A DNA stretch of 64,000 bases from Cherax quadricarinatus (lineage: Eukaryota; Arthropoda; Malacostraca; Decapoda; Parastacidae): contig NW_027195362.1 in NCBI RefSeq assembly GCF_038502225.1, forward strand, positions 70,001 through 134,000, given 5' to 3'. The translations under genes and the position numbers were made by a program. The notes under the pieces are model-generated. The model saw only the letters and a program-made list of their open reading frames with translations, had not been told where the DNA came from and searched no databases. Shown piece by piece: positions 12,869-25,590 of this stretch. The number at the start of each line of letters is the position of its first letter. The stretch's first letter is position 1.

Positions 12869-13311
12869 TCGTTGCTACCTCACTAGTGTACTGGTATCCC
12901 ACTTCACTCTCTAGTACGTTATACTCACCTCTTGGGTGGTGGACAGATATTTCAAGTATATTAAACTGATATACTGTTTTGTAACAGCATAGTTGACACT
13001 CATAGTTGTTAATGAAATTCCGTTTGTTTATAGCAGGACGTTTCTCAGGTATCACATCGGTTAGTACGTTAGCTGTAAATTCAGAAAGACTCAAAAATTT
13101 ATAAACACGTTTATATAGACTGGTTAAATACTTAGGATATGATCCAAAATGGCACGAAGTATATTTAACTAATTGACGTGAAGAATGTTGATTGCAACAA
13201 CGTCACTCGACGATGTAAGACCCGAAACTGGAAGGTCATGAACAGCTATTCCACTAATAATGTCGAGTATATTTGTTACTCAGATGATAGCCAGTGCAAA
13301 ATCCCCTTGAT
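12869..13311. other. No recognisable feature
   Basis: About 440 bp of unique-looking, AT-rich sequence. No convincing ORF, RNA or transposon motif is visible. Confidence 0.5.
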
Positions 13312-13469
13312 GGACCCCAATGGAAATAAGTAAAGGACCCCAATGGAAATAAGTAAAGGACCCCAATGGAAATAAGCAAAGGACCCCAATGGAAATAAGT
13401 AAAGGACCCAAATGGAAATAAGCAAAGGAACCCAATGGAAATAAGTAAAGGACCCAAATGGAAATAAGC
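13312..13469 (+). repeat. 23-bp minisatellite derived from a SINE (about 7 copies)
   Basis: The unit is GGACCCCAATGGAAATAAGT plus AAA. The first 19 bases match the internal SINE sequence GGACCACAATGGAAATAAG (reverse complement of 40758-40776) at 18 of 19 positions, and the array runs straight into the SINE tail. Confidence 0.9.
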
Positions 13470-13580
13470 CATTTTGTTTGACTTTTTTGGGGTTATCCCA
13501 GGTTCTCTACACATATGCTGCTATGTATGATAATATATGTAACTGTATTTGTGTATACCTGAATAAACTTACTTACCATG
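13470..13580 (+). mobile_element. SINE 3' tail
   Basis: It starts with CATTTTGTTTGACTTTTTTG, then GGGTTATCCCAGGT, ending in AATAAACTTACTTAC, a short TTAC-type tail. It shares the TGACTTTC/TTTTGGGTTATCC block with the SINE at 40685-40972. The 5' tRNA head is missing and the 23-bp array takes its place. Confidence 0.7.
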
Positions 13581-13854
13581 CTGACAATGTTTTCAACTCC
13601 CGCGATAAACAACCTTGAGGCAAAGTTTTCACTGAATTATAAATTAAGAATATATATGTATATAATTCCTTCCACAATATACTTAGTGTTCTTTCTTAAA
13701 ATGTGTATACATTTGTATATATACACCTCCAAAAAATATGGGTGTAGAATGTAGGGAGAGGCGATGGTGTAGAAGCAGACACTACCCAGGTTCCACTGAC
13801 AGCCAGCTACACCTCACACGCCTCCACACACCCCATAAGGTTAGTGTGTATTTA
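13581..13854. other. No recognisable feature
   Basis: About 270 bp between the SINE tail and the 14-bp array. AT-rich, then a mixed segment; nothing supportable. Confidence 0.5.
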
Positions 13855-14668
13855 TACACCGTGGGTATACACCGTGGGTATACACCGTGGGTATACACCG
13901 TGGGTATACACCGTGAGTATACACCGTGGGTAGACACCGTCGGTATACACCATGGGTATACACCGTGGGTATACACCGTGAGTATACACCGTGGGTAGAC
14001 ACCGTGGGTATACACCGTGGGTATACACCGTGAGTATACACCGTGGGTAGACACCGTGGGTATACACCGTGAGTATACACCGTGAGTATACACCGTGGGT
14101 AGACACCGTGGGTATACACCGTGGGTATACACCGTGAGTATACACCGTGGGTAGACACCGTGGGTATACACCGTAGGTATACACCGTGAGTATACACCGT
14201 GGGTAGACACCGTGGGTATACACCGTGGGTATACACCGTGAGTATACACCGTGAGTATACACCGTGAGTATACACCGTGGGTAGACACCGTGGGTATACA
14301 CCGTGAGTATACACCGTGAGTATACACCGTGAGTATACACCGTGGGTAGACACCGTGGGTATACACCGTGGGTATACACCGTGAGTATACACCGTGGGTA
14401 GACACCGTGGGTATACACCGTAGGTATACACCGTGAGTATACACCGTGGGTAGACACCGTGGGTATACACCGTGGGTATACACCGTGAGTATACACCGTG
14501 AGTATACACCGTGAGTATACACCGTGAGTATACACCGTGAGTATACACCGTGAGTATACACCGTGGGTAGACACCGTGGGTATACACCGTGAGTATACAC
14601 CGTGAGTATACACCGTGAGTATACACCGTGAGTATACACCGTGGGTAGACACCGTGGGTATACACCTA
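13855..14668. repeat. 14-bp minisatellite (about 58 copies)
   Basis: The unit is TATACACCGTGGGT with regular variants (GTGAGT, and GGGTAGACACC). The AGACACC variant recurs every few units, giving an irregular higher-order pattern. Confidence 0.97.
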
Positions 14669-14720
14669 TTATTTAAGACGAATTTTCGTGTTCTTGTGTA
14701 TGGTGTATATCTGGTGTGTA

Positions 14721-15033
14721 TGAAGCATTTTATTATTATTATTAAAGATTCGCCGGTATTCTCCCGGCCGGGCTTTTTCCAAGTGGTGGCCCGGCCTTGG
14801 CTCCCTCTTTAGGGAGTGTCTGAGACCTAAGTCTCCCATGGGAGGAGGCACAAGTACCTCCTCATCTTTGGGACCAACTGTCACTAGGCCTAGCCACAAG
14901 CTAGGCCTCTCTGGTCTGCCATCCCCGCCCCAAGGGGGCTAATGGGAATGACAGTCTTGTGAGCTGTAAGCCCGGGCTCAGGCACCTACCCTGCCCTGGA
15001 AGGGCTGGGCATGGTGTTGATCTGAAGCATTTT
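14721..15033 (-). mobile_element. GC-rich retroposon with 11-bp target-site duplication
   Basis: Direct repeats TGAAGCATTTT occur at 14721-14731 and 15023-15033 and bound a 291-bp, unusually GC-rich segment. On the minus strand it ends in GGCGAATCTTTAATAATAATAATAA, a TAA-type tail. An A-rich or short-repeat tail plus a long target duplication is the signature of target-primed reverse transcription. It could be a SINE or the truncated 3' UTR of a LINE. No tRNA head was recognised. Confidence 0.8.
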
Positions 15034-15136
15034 TTTTTATTGCTCTCCTAGTATTAAGTTGGTATTTACAGTACATACAACGTGTACATGAAATATGTAA
15101 ATTCTTAAATGACTTCAGCAAATAAAAAAATATTCT

Positions 15137-15241
<105 letters not shown>

Positions 15242-15627
15242 GTCGTGCCGAATAGGCAGAACTTGGGATCTTGGCTTAAACAGCAACGCTCATCTTGCCA
15301 TATAGGACAAGTGAAAATTTGTGTATGCAATAATTTCGCCAAAATCATTCTGAACCTAACGAAAAAAAATATATTTCACTGTGTTTGTTTAGTATTAAAT
15401 TATTTTAAACAAATCTAAAATATATTTAGTTGGGTTAGGCTAAAATTGTTCTTGTTATAATAAGGTTAGGTAAGTTTTCTAAGATTCTTTTCTAGCAAAA
15501 TTAATTTTTTTTTACATTAACATTAATGAAAAAAATACATCTTTAAACGTATAAGAGAAAATTTTAGAAAGGATTCAATTTTAAATGAGTTCTTGCTAAT
15601 TGACCAGTTTTACATATTCGGCACTAC
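15242..15627 (+). mobile_element. MITE copy 2 (TIR GTCGTGCCGAATA)
   Basis: 386 bp, colinear with MITE copy 1 over its whole length with small indels. The right TIR carries one mismatch (GGCACTAC). It is embedded between (TA)n and the PLE 3' end. Confidence 0.9.
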
Positions 15628-15639
15628 ATATATATGTAA

Positions 15640-16547
15640 TAAGATCACAGTAAACAGGTGATATCAGAATAAGCAAAACAACCACTGTGAAAGAATAGTA
15701 AAATTCCATGCGCTTTCGTAACTTCTCACATTATCAAGGAACAATAAAAGTAATACATCAAAGGAAGGCATATAAAGGGTCTAGACCACACCTCACCATC
15801 ACATCCCACAACAAAGCAACACCTGACGCGCGACGACACCCGACTCATAAGAAAAGAACACTGCAGTAGGTCTGTTGGCCCATATTAGTCAGGTCCTTCA
15901 CGATACATCCCACTAACAAAATATTTGTCCAACCCTAGTATTCTACCCAAGAATTAAGATGTATTATTTGTTTAATGTATTATTAAATTCTTCCCAAATT
16001 CTATTAATTATAAATGGATCTAATTTATATAAACCAAAGGAAATATTCATGTTATTGTCAAAACTGCTTTTTATGAAACAAGATTCAATAATATTCCTGT
16101 CGACCATGGACTTGCTTGATACAACTTTCCCAACTTTTTGAAAATCAATTGGATGGTTAAAATCTCTCACATGAATAAATAGAGCATTGGAATCTTGTCC
16201 AGTTCTAATGCTATATTTATGTTGTTTTAATCTTAGTTCGAGACGTTTACCAGTTTGACCGTAATAATATTTATCGCAAATTTCACAAGGAATTTTATAC
16301 ACATATCCGTCAGCGTTTTGGGGGGAATTTTTAATCAAAATTTTTTTTTACTGTATCAAGATTTTTAAATACAACTTTGATATTAAAAGTCTTAAGAAGA
16401 GAAGGCATATCAACCAAGTTGATATAAGTTTGGTTGTCCCTTTTTTGGATTGTTAAAAGTATTTCTAGCAGTTTTAAATGATTTATCAATCATGTTTCTT
16501 GGGAATTTGAGATCATTAGCTTTTTCATAACTTTTTGAGATCTCTTC
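15640..16547 (-). mobile_element. Penelope-like element, 3' half (linker, GIY-YIG, 3' UTR)
   Basis: On the minus strand this holds the PLE linker (DEEISKSYEKANDLKFPRN, 16460-16547), the GIY-YIG endonuclease and about 320 bp of 3' UTR with TTCACAGTGGTTGTTTTGC near its end. The RT half of the same element lies at 20484-21258, separated by the family C LINE. PLEs encode RT plus GIY-YIG in one ORF, so the two halves were one element before that insertion. The 3' UTR is shared with the fragment at 6291-6714. Confidence 0.88.
15964..16338 (-). pseudogene. PLE GIY-YIG endonuclease domain (ORF fragment, 124 aa)
   Basis: Visible motifs are GYVYKIPCEICDKYYYGQTG (the GIY-YIG core with its preceding PLE-type Cys pair), KRLELRLKQHKYS, HVRDFNHPIDF, ESCFIKSS and a C-terminal IWEEFNNTL. 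The Arg, His and Glu expected in the catalytic core of GIY-YIG nucleases are present (R in RLELRLKQH; E in NIIESC). The upstream frame is broken near 16340-16400 (stop codons after the NPKKGQPN region), so this is a remnant. Confidence 0.85.
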
Positions 16548-17375
16548 ATCGAGCAACTTTACCAGCAACTTAAGGAAGAATTGAGGGCAGCGAAGATGGA
16601 GATACGGCGATTGACCGAGGAAAACAAGAGGATTCGTAGTAGTCCTCCTGTTTCGAGACCTCAGGTCAAGAAGGGATCGTGGTCAGTGGCTGGACAGCAG
16701 GGGACGACGAAGTTGACGATCAAGAAGACGAATGGAAAGCCAGAAACGATGAAGAAGAAAGAGACTGCTGTGGAAACTCCTCTGGAAACCTCCAACGCAT
16801 TCTCGGTGCTACCCGACGAATGTGAGTCGACTACTGGGATCGTCACGACGAACGACAAGGAAGGTAAGAATATTGTTGTTGTTGGGGATAGCCAGGTTAG
16901 ATACATGGATAGGGCATTCTGCTTGAAGGACAGGAGTAGGAGACAAAGGGTATGCTTTCATGGGGCTGGGATGGAGGACATTGTTAGCCGGCTTGACAAC
17001 ATCATGAATGGTAATGGGATCAATCCTATTATTTGCCTCAGTGCTGGAGGCAATGATGTAGGCAAGCGTAGAAGTGAGGATTTAGTTAGAAAGTTCAGGA
17101 CAGCTAAAGACATAATTAGGAAGAACGGGGGGCGCCCTGTTATATGTGGCATTTTGCCAAGAAGAGGTGTTGGTAATGAATGGTTGTCCAGAGCAATTGG
17201 TATTAATTGTTGGCTGGATAAACACTGTAAGGATAATGCAGTACCATTCATTGACAACTGGGACAACTTCTATGGCCGAAATGACATGTATGCCAGGGAT
17301 GGGGTTCACTTATCCAGGGCAGGTGTGGGTTTTCTTGCTAACTCAGTTGAGGGGGTTGTTAGGACTTTAAACTAG
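16548..17375 (+). pseudogene. LINE family C ORF1, SGNH/GDSL esterase-like
   Basis: Open from the truncated 5' end to TAG at 17373. The first ATG in frame at 16593 (an earlier GTG/TTG start cannot be excluded) is not the native start, because the coiled coil (EQLYQQLKEELRAAKMEIRR) runs upstream. The C-terminal half shows SGNH hydrolase blocks: VVVGDSQVRY (block I, Ser), LSAGGNDVG (block III, Asn) and DGVHLSRAG (block V, Asp/His). An esterase-like ORF1 is a known trait of CR1-clade LINEs. All catalytic residues appear to be present. ORF2 begins 14 bp downstream. Confidence 0.88.
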
Positions 17376-17389
17376 GATTAGTTAGAGGT

Positions 17390-20348
17390 ATGGGTTTAGA
17401 AATGATTAGTAATGAGTATGGATATATTGACTTATGCTCTGATATTAAGAATCTTAATAGTAACTGTCATGGAGTAACTCTGGGTAATGATAATTTCAGA
17501 AATTGTGTAAAAACTAAGATGAATAGGAAAAATGTGCAGAAGAAAAAACATATGATGGTATTTTATGCTAACAGTCGAAGTGCAAGAAATAAAATTAATG
17601 AACTACGTTTGGTAGCATGTGCTGGGAACTTTGATATCATTGCATTAACTGAAACGTGGTAGGATTTAAAGAGTCGGGATATGACTGTTGAGTGTAATAT
17701 TCAGGGATTTAAGTTGTTCAATGTGGATAGATGTAATGGGAAGGGGGGAGGAGTTGCATTGTATGTTCGAGAAAATATTAATTGTTGCATAAAAACAGGT
17801 ATAAAAATAGATGGAGCAGTAACAGTCTGTTTGGGTAGAGTTCGTGGAGGGTCAAGAAAAACTAATTCTAGGTGTAATATACCGACCTCCAGGCTTGGAT
17901 CACGATAGAGGGAGACTTCTTTGGGACGAAATTGTTAGGGCTTCTGGACACAGTAACATAGTCATAGTAGGGGACTTCAACTTTAGTCAAATTGACTGGA
18001 ATTCTTTGACAGGTAATCTAGAGTCCAGTGACTTCATGGAAACAGTTCAGGACTGTTTTCTGAAACAGAGTGTAACTGAGCCTACCAGGGGTAACAATTT
18101 GCTAGACCTAGTCTTGTCAAATAAGGAAACACTCGTGAATAATCTGGAGATCACTGAAGAGCTTGGCGCAAGTGATCACAAATCCATCACTTTTAGCATT
18201 AATTGGGAATGCAAGAATAATGATAATACAGCAAAAAACCCTGATTTTCGTTCTGCCGATTATAATGGACTTAGGGAACATCTGTCTAATCTTGATTGGG
18301 GTTATCTAGCTAATGATTTTATTGACAATAATCATACTTATGAATATGAAGGGATCTGCTTTTATGATTGTTTTCTTAATAATGTACACAGTGCCCAGAG
18401 TATATACATTCCCCAGAGAGAATTTAGGTCTAATAATAACGATCCCAAATGGGTTAACAGGAGGCTAAAGCATCTATTAGGGGAGAAAAGGGGAATTTAT
18501 AGGCGCATCAGAAGAGGAGAGGTTAACCTTACTGACCAATATGTTCAGCTTAAAAGAGAAGTAAAAAGGGCGATTAGAAAGGCTAAACGTGACTATGAAA
18601 TTAGAGTTGCTAATGAATCAAAGACTAATCCAAAGGGGTTCTTTCAAGTGTATAGGACGAAGGTGAAGGAAAAAGTAGGACCTCTGAAATCTGGGAATGG
18701 ACAGCTGACGGATAATGAACTGGAAATGTGTTCCTTATTTAATGACTATTTTTTGTCAGTTTTTACACAGGAAGATGTAAATGAGATTCCAGTAATTAAC
18801 AATTATTTAGTTCCTGATGAATTTAAGTTAACTAATATTACTGTCACGAGGGACATGGTTATTAAACAGATAGACAAACTGAAACAAAATAAGTCCCCGG
18901 GACCCGATGAGTTGTTTTCAAGGGTACTTAAGGAATGCAAGATGGAGCTTAGTCAGCCATTAACGAGTGTATTCAATGCGTCCATCCTTACCAGTGTTGT
19001 GCCAGAGTTGTGGAAGATGGCTAATGTGGTTCCTATATTCAAATCAGGGGATAAGTCCACTCCTTCAAATTACCGTCCAATAAGCCTGACATCTATAGTG
19101 GGCAAGTTATTAGAATCAATTATAGCTGACATTATCAGAAGTCACCTTGAAGAGCATAACTTGATAAATGAATCTCAGCATGGATTCACGAGAGGTCGTT
19201 CCTGCCTGACAAACTTACTGACGTTCTTCAATAGAACATTTGAGGCAGTTGACAGTGAAAATGAATATGATATTGTTTATTTGGATTTTAGTAAAGCCTT
19301 CGACAGAGTACCTCACAAGAGACTCTTAAGAAAAGTGGCAGCTCATGGTATAGGTGGTAAAGTTCTAGCATGGATTGAGGCATGGCTTACCAATAGAAAG
19401 CAGAGAGTTACCATTAATGGAGTGAAATCTGAATGGGGATTAGTCACTAGTGGCGTTCCACAAGGATCAGTTTTAGGCCCTCTCCTGTTCATAATTTACA
19501 TTAATGACCTTGATGAAGGGATTACTAGTGACATGAGTAAGTTTGCTGATGATACAAAGATAGGCCGTATAATTCACTCTGAGGAGAATATCAATGAACT
19601 CCAGGACGATTTGAACAAATTAATGTCTTGGTCTGAAAAATGGCAGATGAAGTTTAATGTGGATAAGTGTAAGGTACTTGCCCTTGGTAATGAAAATAAC
19701 CCTCGAAGCTATAATCTAGGTGAAGTAGAGCTTGATCATACAGAATGTGAAAAAGACTTGGGAGTCATGGTAAGCAGAAATCTAAAGCCAAGACAGCAGT
19801 GCCTTAGTGTGCGCAACAAGGCCAACAGATTACTTGGATTTATCTCAAGAAGTATAAGTAACAGAAGTCCAAAAGTTATTTTACAGCTCTATACATCACT
19901 AGTGAGGCCTCATTTAGATTATGCTGCTCAGTTTTGGTCCCCTTACTACAGGATGGACATAGACTCATTAGAGAACATACAGAGAAGAATGACTAAAATG
20001 ATTTACTGTGTAAGGAACCTCCCGTATGAAGATAGACTTAAAGCCTTAAATCTCCACTCTCTGGAGAGGCGTAGAATGAGGGAAGATATCATTGAAGTGT
20101 ATAAGTGGATGACGGGCATAAACAAGGGAGACAATAAAGTACTGAGGGTGTCGAACAAGGTAAGAACCAGGAATAATGGATTTAAGTTGGATAAATTTAG
20201 ATTTAGAAAGGACATAGGTAAGTACTGGTTTTCTAACAGAGTTGTGGATGCGTGGAACAGTCTTCCCAGTGGGGTGATAGAGGCTAGGACCTTGGGTAGC
20301 TTTAAGAAGAGACTGGACAAATATATGAGTAGGAGGGGCTGGGTTTGA
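17390..20348 (+). pseudogene. LINE family C ORF2 (APE endonuclease plus RT)
   Basis: The ATG at 17390 opens the endonuclease: YANSRSARNKINELR, ALTETW, GGGVALYVR, VIYRPPG, VGDFNFSQIDW and GASDHKS are all present. A TAG at 17660-17662 and a one-base loss near 17820 interrupt it; from about 17826 to 20348 the frame is uninterrupted. RT blocks: NKSPGPDELFSRV, NYRPISLTSIVGKLL, QHGFTRGRSC, VYLDFSKAFDRVPHKR (A), SGVPQGSVLGPLLF (B), FADD at 19542-19553 (C) and WQMKFNVDKCKVL (D), then a CR1-type C-terminal domain. Only two lesions suggest a fairly recent insertion. Confidence 0.92.
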
Positions 20349-20483
20349 TTGGTGTCATGGGGTACGGGAGTTATTTCTTGGGTAGCTTTAGGTAGATGTC
20401 GTTTTGATAAGGACCTGCCTCGTATGGGCCAGTAGGCCTTCTGCAGTGTTCCTACATTCTTATGTTCTTATGTTCTTATGTTC

Positions 20484-21258
20484 ATTATCAAAAACACTGA
20501 TCAGAAAACCGACAGTTTAACTCTATCTTGATGTAAAGAATAATAGTGGACATAGGAACAGTTATTTGTAGGTTTTCTGTAAATTTTAAATTTGAAGTCA
20601 TTATTACCCTTAATAATTAAAACATCTAGAAAAGGCAATGAGTTATTTTCCTCAAACTCAACAGTAAAGTTTGTAGAATGGGCTAAACTATTTAACTTAA
20701 CAAGAAAACAGTTTATATCTGCATTCTTGGGCATAAGACACAAAATATCATCAACATATCTGAACCATTTATCTCTATTAGAGAGGATTGTGTTAAGCAA
20801 CCTTGTTTCAAAAAATTCCATGTAAAAGTTACTAAGAACAGGTGAAAGAGGATTTCCCATTGCCATACCAAACTTCTGAGTGTAAAACTTATCATTAAAT
20901 ACAAATTTTGCATCAACAATGCAAAGCTTAATAAGTTTAATGATAGTAGGAACTGGCAATGGTAAATCATATTTAACGAGTTCTTCAGATAAGAAACTTA
21001 ATAAATCACCAACTGGAACTTTTGTAAACAAGGAAGTAACATCAAAACTAACCATGTTAAAATCATTTAATTCAGTCAAGGAGCTTAATATATCAACTAA
21101 ATCTATGTTGTTTTTAACATTAAAGTTAGAAATTTTTCCAACAATAGGGCTCAAAATGTCGACAAGCCATTTGGATAATTTATATGAAACTGACCCTATG
21201 GAGCTAATAATTGGTCTGACTGGATTACATGTATGGATTAATAAAACACACAAGCCAG
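20484..21258 (-). pseudogene. Penelope-like element reverse transcriptase (5' half)
   Basis: The 250-residue open frame (21253 to 20501) contains NPVRPIISSIGSVSYKLSKW, MVSFDVTSLFTKVPV (motif A), GMAMGNPLSPVLSNFYMEFF (motif B), WFRYVDDILC (motif C, YVDD at 20747-20758) and LPFLDVLI, in the order and spacing of PLE reverse transcriptases. It is truncated at its N-terminus and by the family C LINE at its C-terminus. Its downstream half is at 15640-16547. The 5' end is fused head to head with a second short PLE piece (see 21181-21306). Confidence 0.9.
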
Positions 21259-21306
21259 GTAATCCAGTCAGACCAATTATTAGCTACATAGGTTCAGTTT
21301 CATATA
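21181..21306. repeat. Head-to-head PLE inverted repeat (48-bp arms)
   Basis: Arms 21181-21228 and 21259-21306 are reverse complements with two mismatches, separated by 30 bp. Both encode the same PLE segment in opposite directions: minus CNPVRPIISSIGSVSYK, plus KTHKPGNPVRPIISYIG. This shows two PLE ends joined 5' to 5'. Confidence 0.88.
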
Positions 21307-21309
21307 AAT

Positions 21310-22440
21310 GGAGAATGAAAAAGAAAGATGAAGAGAGTGGTGAGGGAGTACAAAAGGAGAGCAAATGATAGAGTGGGAGAGGCAGTGTCAACAAATATTG
21401 CTTAGAATAAGGAAAAAAAAATTGAAGTGTGATAAATAGGTTAAGAAAGTCTGGGGAACGAATGAATATGATAGTTAAAAAAGTAGGTATTGGGAAGATG
21501 GCGAGAAAATTTTGAAGAACTGGTAAATAATGAAGAGAGGGAGGCAGTAATTTCATGCATTGGTCAGGGGGTAACATCTTTTAGGAGTGAAGAAGAGAAG
21601 GATGTGAGTGTGGGGGAGGTGCGTGAGGCATTACGTAGAATGAAAGAGGGTAAAGCAGCTGGAACTGATGGGATCATGACAGAAATGTTAGAAACAGGGG
21701 AGATATAGTGTTGGAGTGGTTGGTATTTTTGTTTAATAACTGTCTGAAAGAGAGGAAGGTACCTAGGTATTGGCAGGGAGCATGTATAGTTCCTTTATAT
21801 AAAGGGAAGGGGGACAAAAGAGACTGAAAAAATTATAGAGGAATAAGTTTACTGAGTATACCAATTAAAGTGTACGGTAGGGTTATTATTGAAAGAATTA
21901 GAGCTAAGACAGAATATAGGATTGCGGATGAGCAAGAAGGTTTCAGAGTGGGTAGGGGATGTGTAGATCAAGTGTTTACATTGAAGCATATATGTGAACA
22001 GTATTTAGATAAAGGTAGGGAAGTTTTCATTGCATTTATGGATTTAGAAAAGGCATATGATAGAGTGTATAGCGGAGCAATGTGGCAGATATTGCAAGTG
22101 TATGGAATAGGTGGTAAGTTACTAAATGCTGTAGAGTTTTTATAAGAATAGTGAGGCTCAGGTTAGGGTGTGTAGAAGAGAGGGAGACTACTTCCCAGTA
22201 AAAGTAGGTCTTAGACAAGGATGTGTAATGTCACCATGGTTGTTTAATGTATTTATAGATGGGGTTGTAAAAGAAGTAAATGCTCTAGGGTTTTGGAGAG
22301 AGGGGTGGGATTAAATTATGGGGAATCAAATACAAAATGTGAGTTGATGATACTGTGCTTTTGGGGGATCCTACAGAGATGTTGCAAAGATTAGTGAATG
22401 AGTTTGGGAGAGTGCGTAAAGAAAGATGAGTGCATTGATG
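21310..22440 (+). pseudogene. RTE-clade LINE, decayed 5'- and 3'-truncated copy
   Basis: Recognisable against the intact RTE at 25591-29150: VSVGEVREALRRMKEGKAAG, the GISLLSIPIKVYGRVIIERI region, RIADEQEGFRVGRGCVDQVF, MDLEKAYDRVYSGAMWQIL (motif A) and the GLRQGCVMSPWLFNVFIDG region (motif B), followed by a degraded VDDTVLLGD. Frames break at about 21360-21480, 21708, 21826 and 22145. It begins directly at the PLE fragment and ends before 22440, just after the YADD-equivalent region. Confidence 0.88.
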
Positions 22441-22471
22441 TGCACACACACACATCTTCCTTTGAAGATAT

Positions 22472-22538
22472 CTGTGTATATATAACAATGGCTCAGGTTA
22501 TATTTCCTACTTTCATTGTGGTATTTTTTTCATATTTG

Positions 22539-22540
<2 letters not shown>
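22472..22540 (+). repeat. 69-bp inverted repeat, left arm
   Basis: Starts CTGTGTATATATAACAATGG and ends CATATTTGCG. It is the exact reverse complement of 25522-25590 over all 69 bases as far as I can check by eye. Inward of each arm begins a (TA)n tract of about 460 bp, and between those lies the RLE-type LINE. Confidence 0.95.

Positions 22541-25590
<3,050 letters not shown>

Larger units (their letters stand above)
16548..20483 (+). mobile_element. LINE family C (CR1 clade), nearly complete, nested in the PLE
   Basis: About 3.9 kb: the 5' end is truncated within ORF1 (starting EQLYQQLKEELR), followed by ORF2 and a 3' UTR that ends in four TTCTTATG-type octamers (20453-20483). Such octamer tails are a hallmark of CR1 elements. 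The element interrupts a minus-strand PLE between its RT and linker regions, so it is younger than that PLE. A second, heavily decayed copy is at 53540-56470. It is inactive as written because of one TAG and one frameshift in ORF2. Confidence 0.92.

Noticed and set aside
13782..14665. Three overlapping 270-285 codon ORFs rich in VYTHGVYPRC
   Set aside because: Translation artefact of the 14-bp minisatellite, open in all three minus frames.
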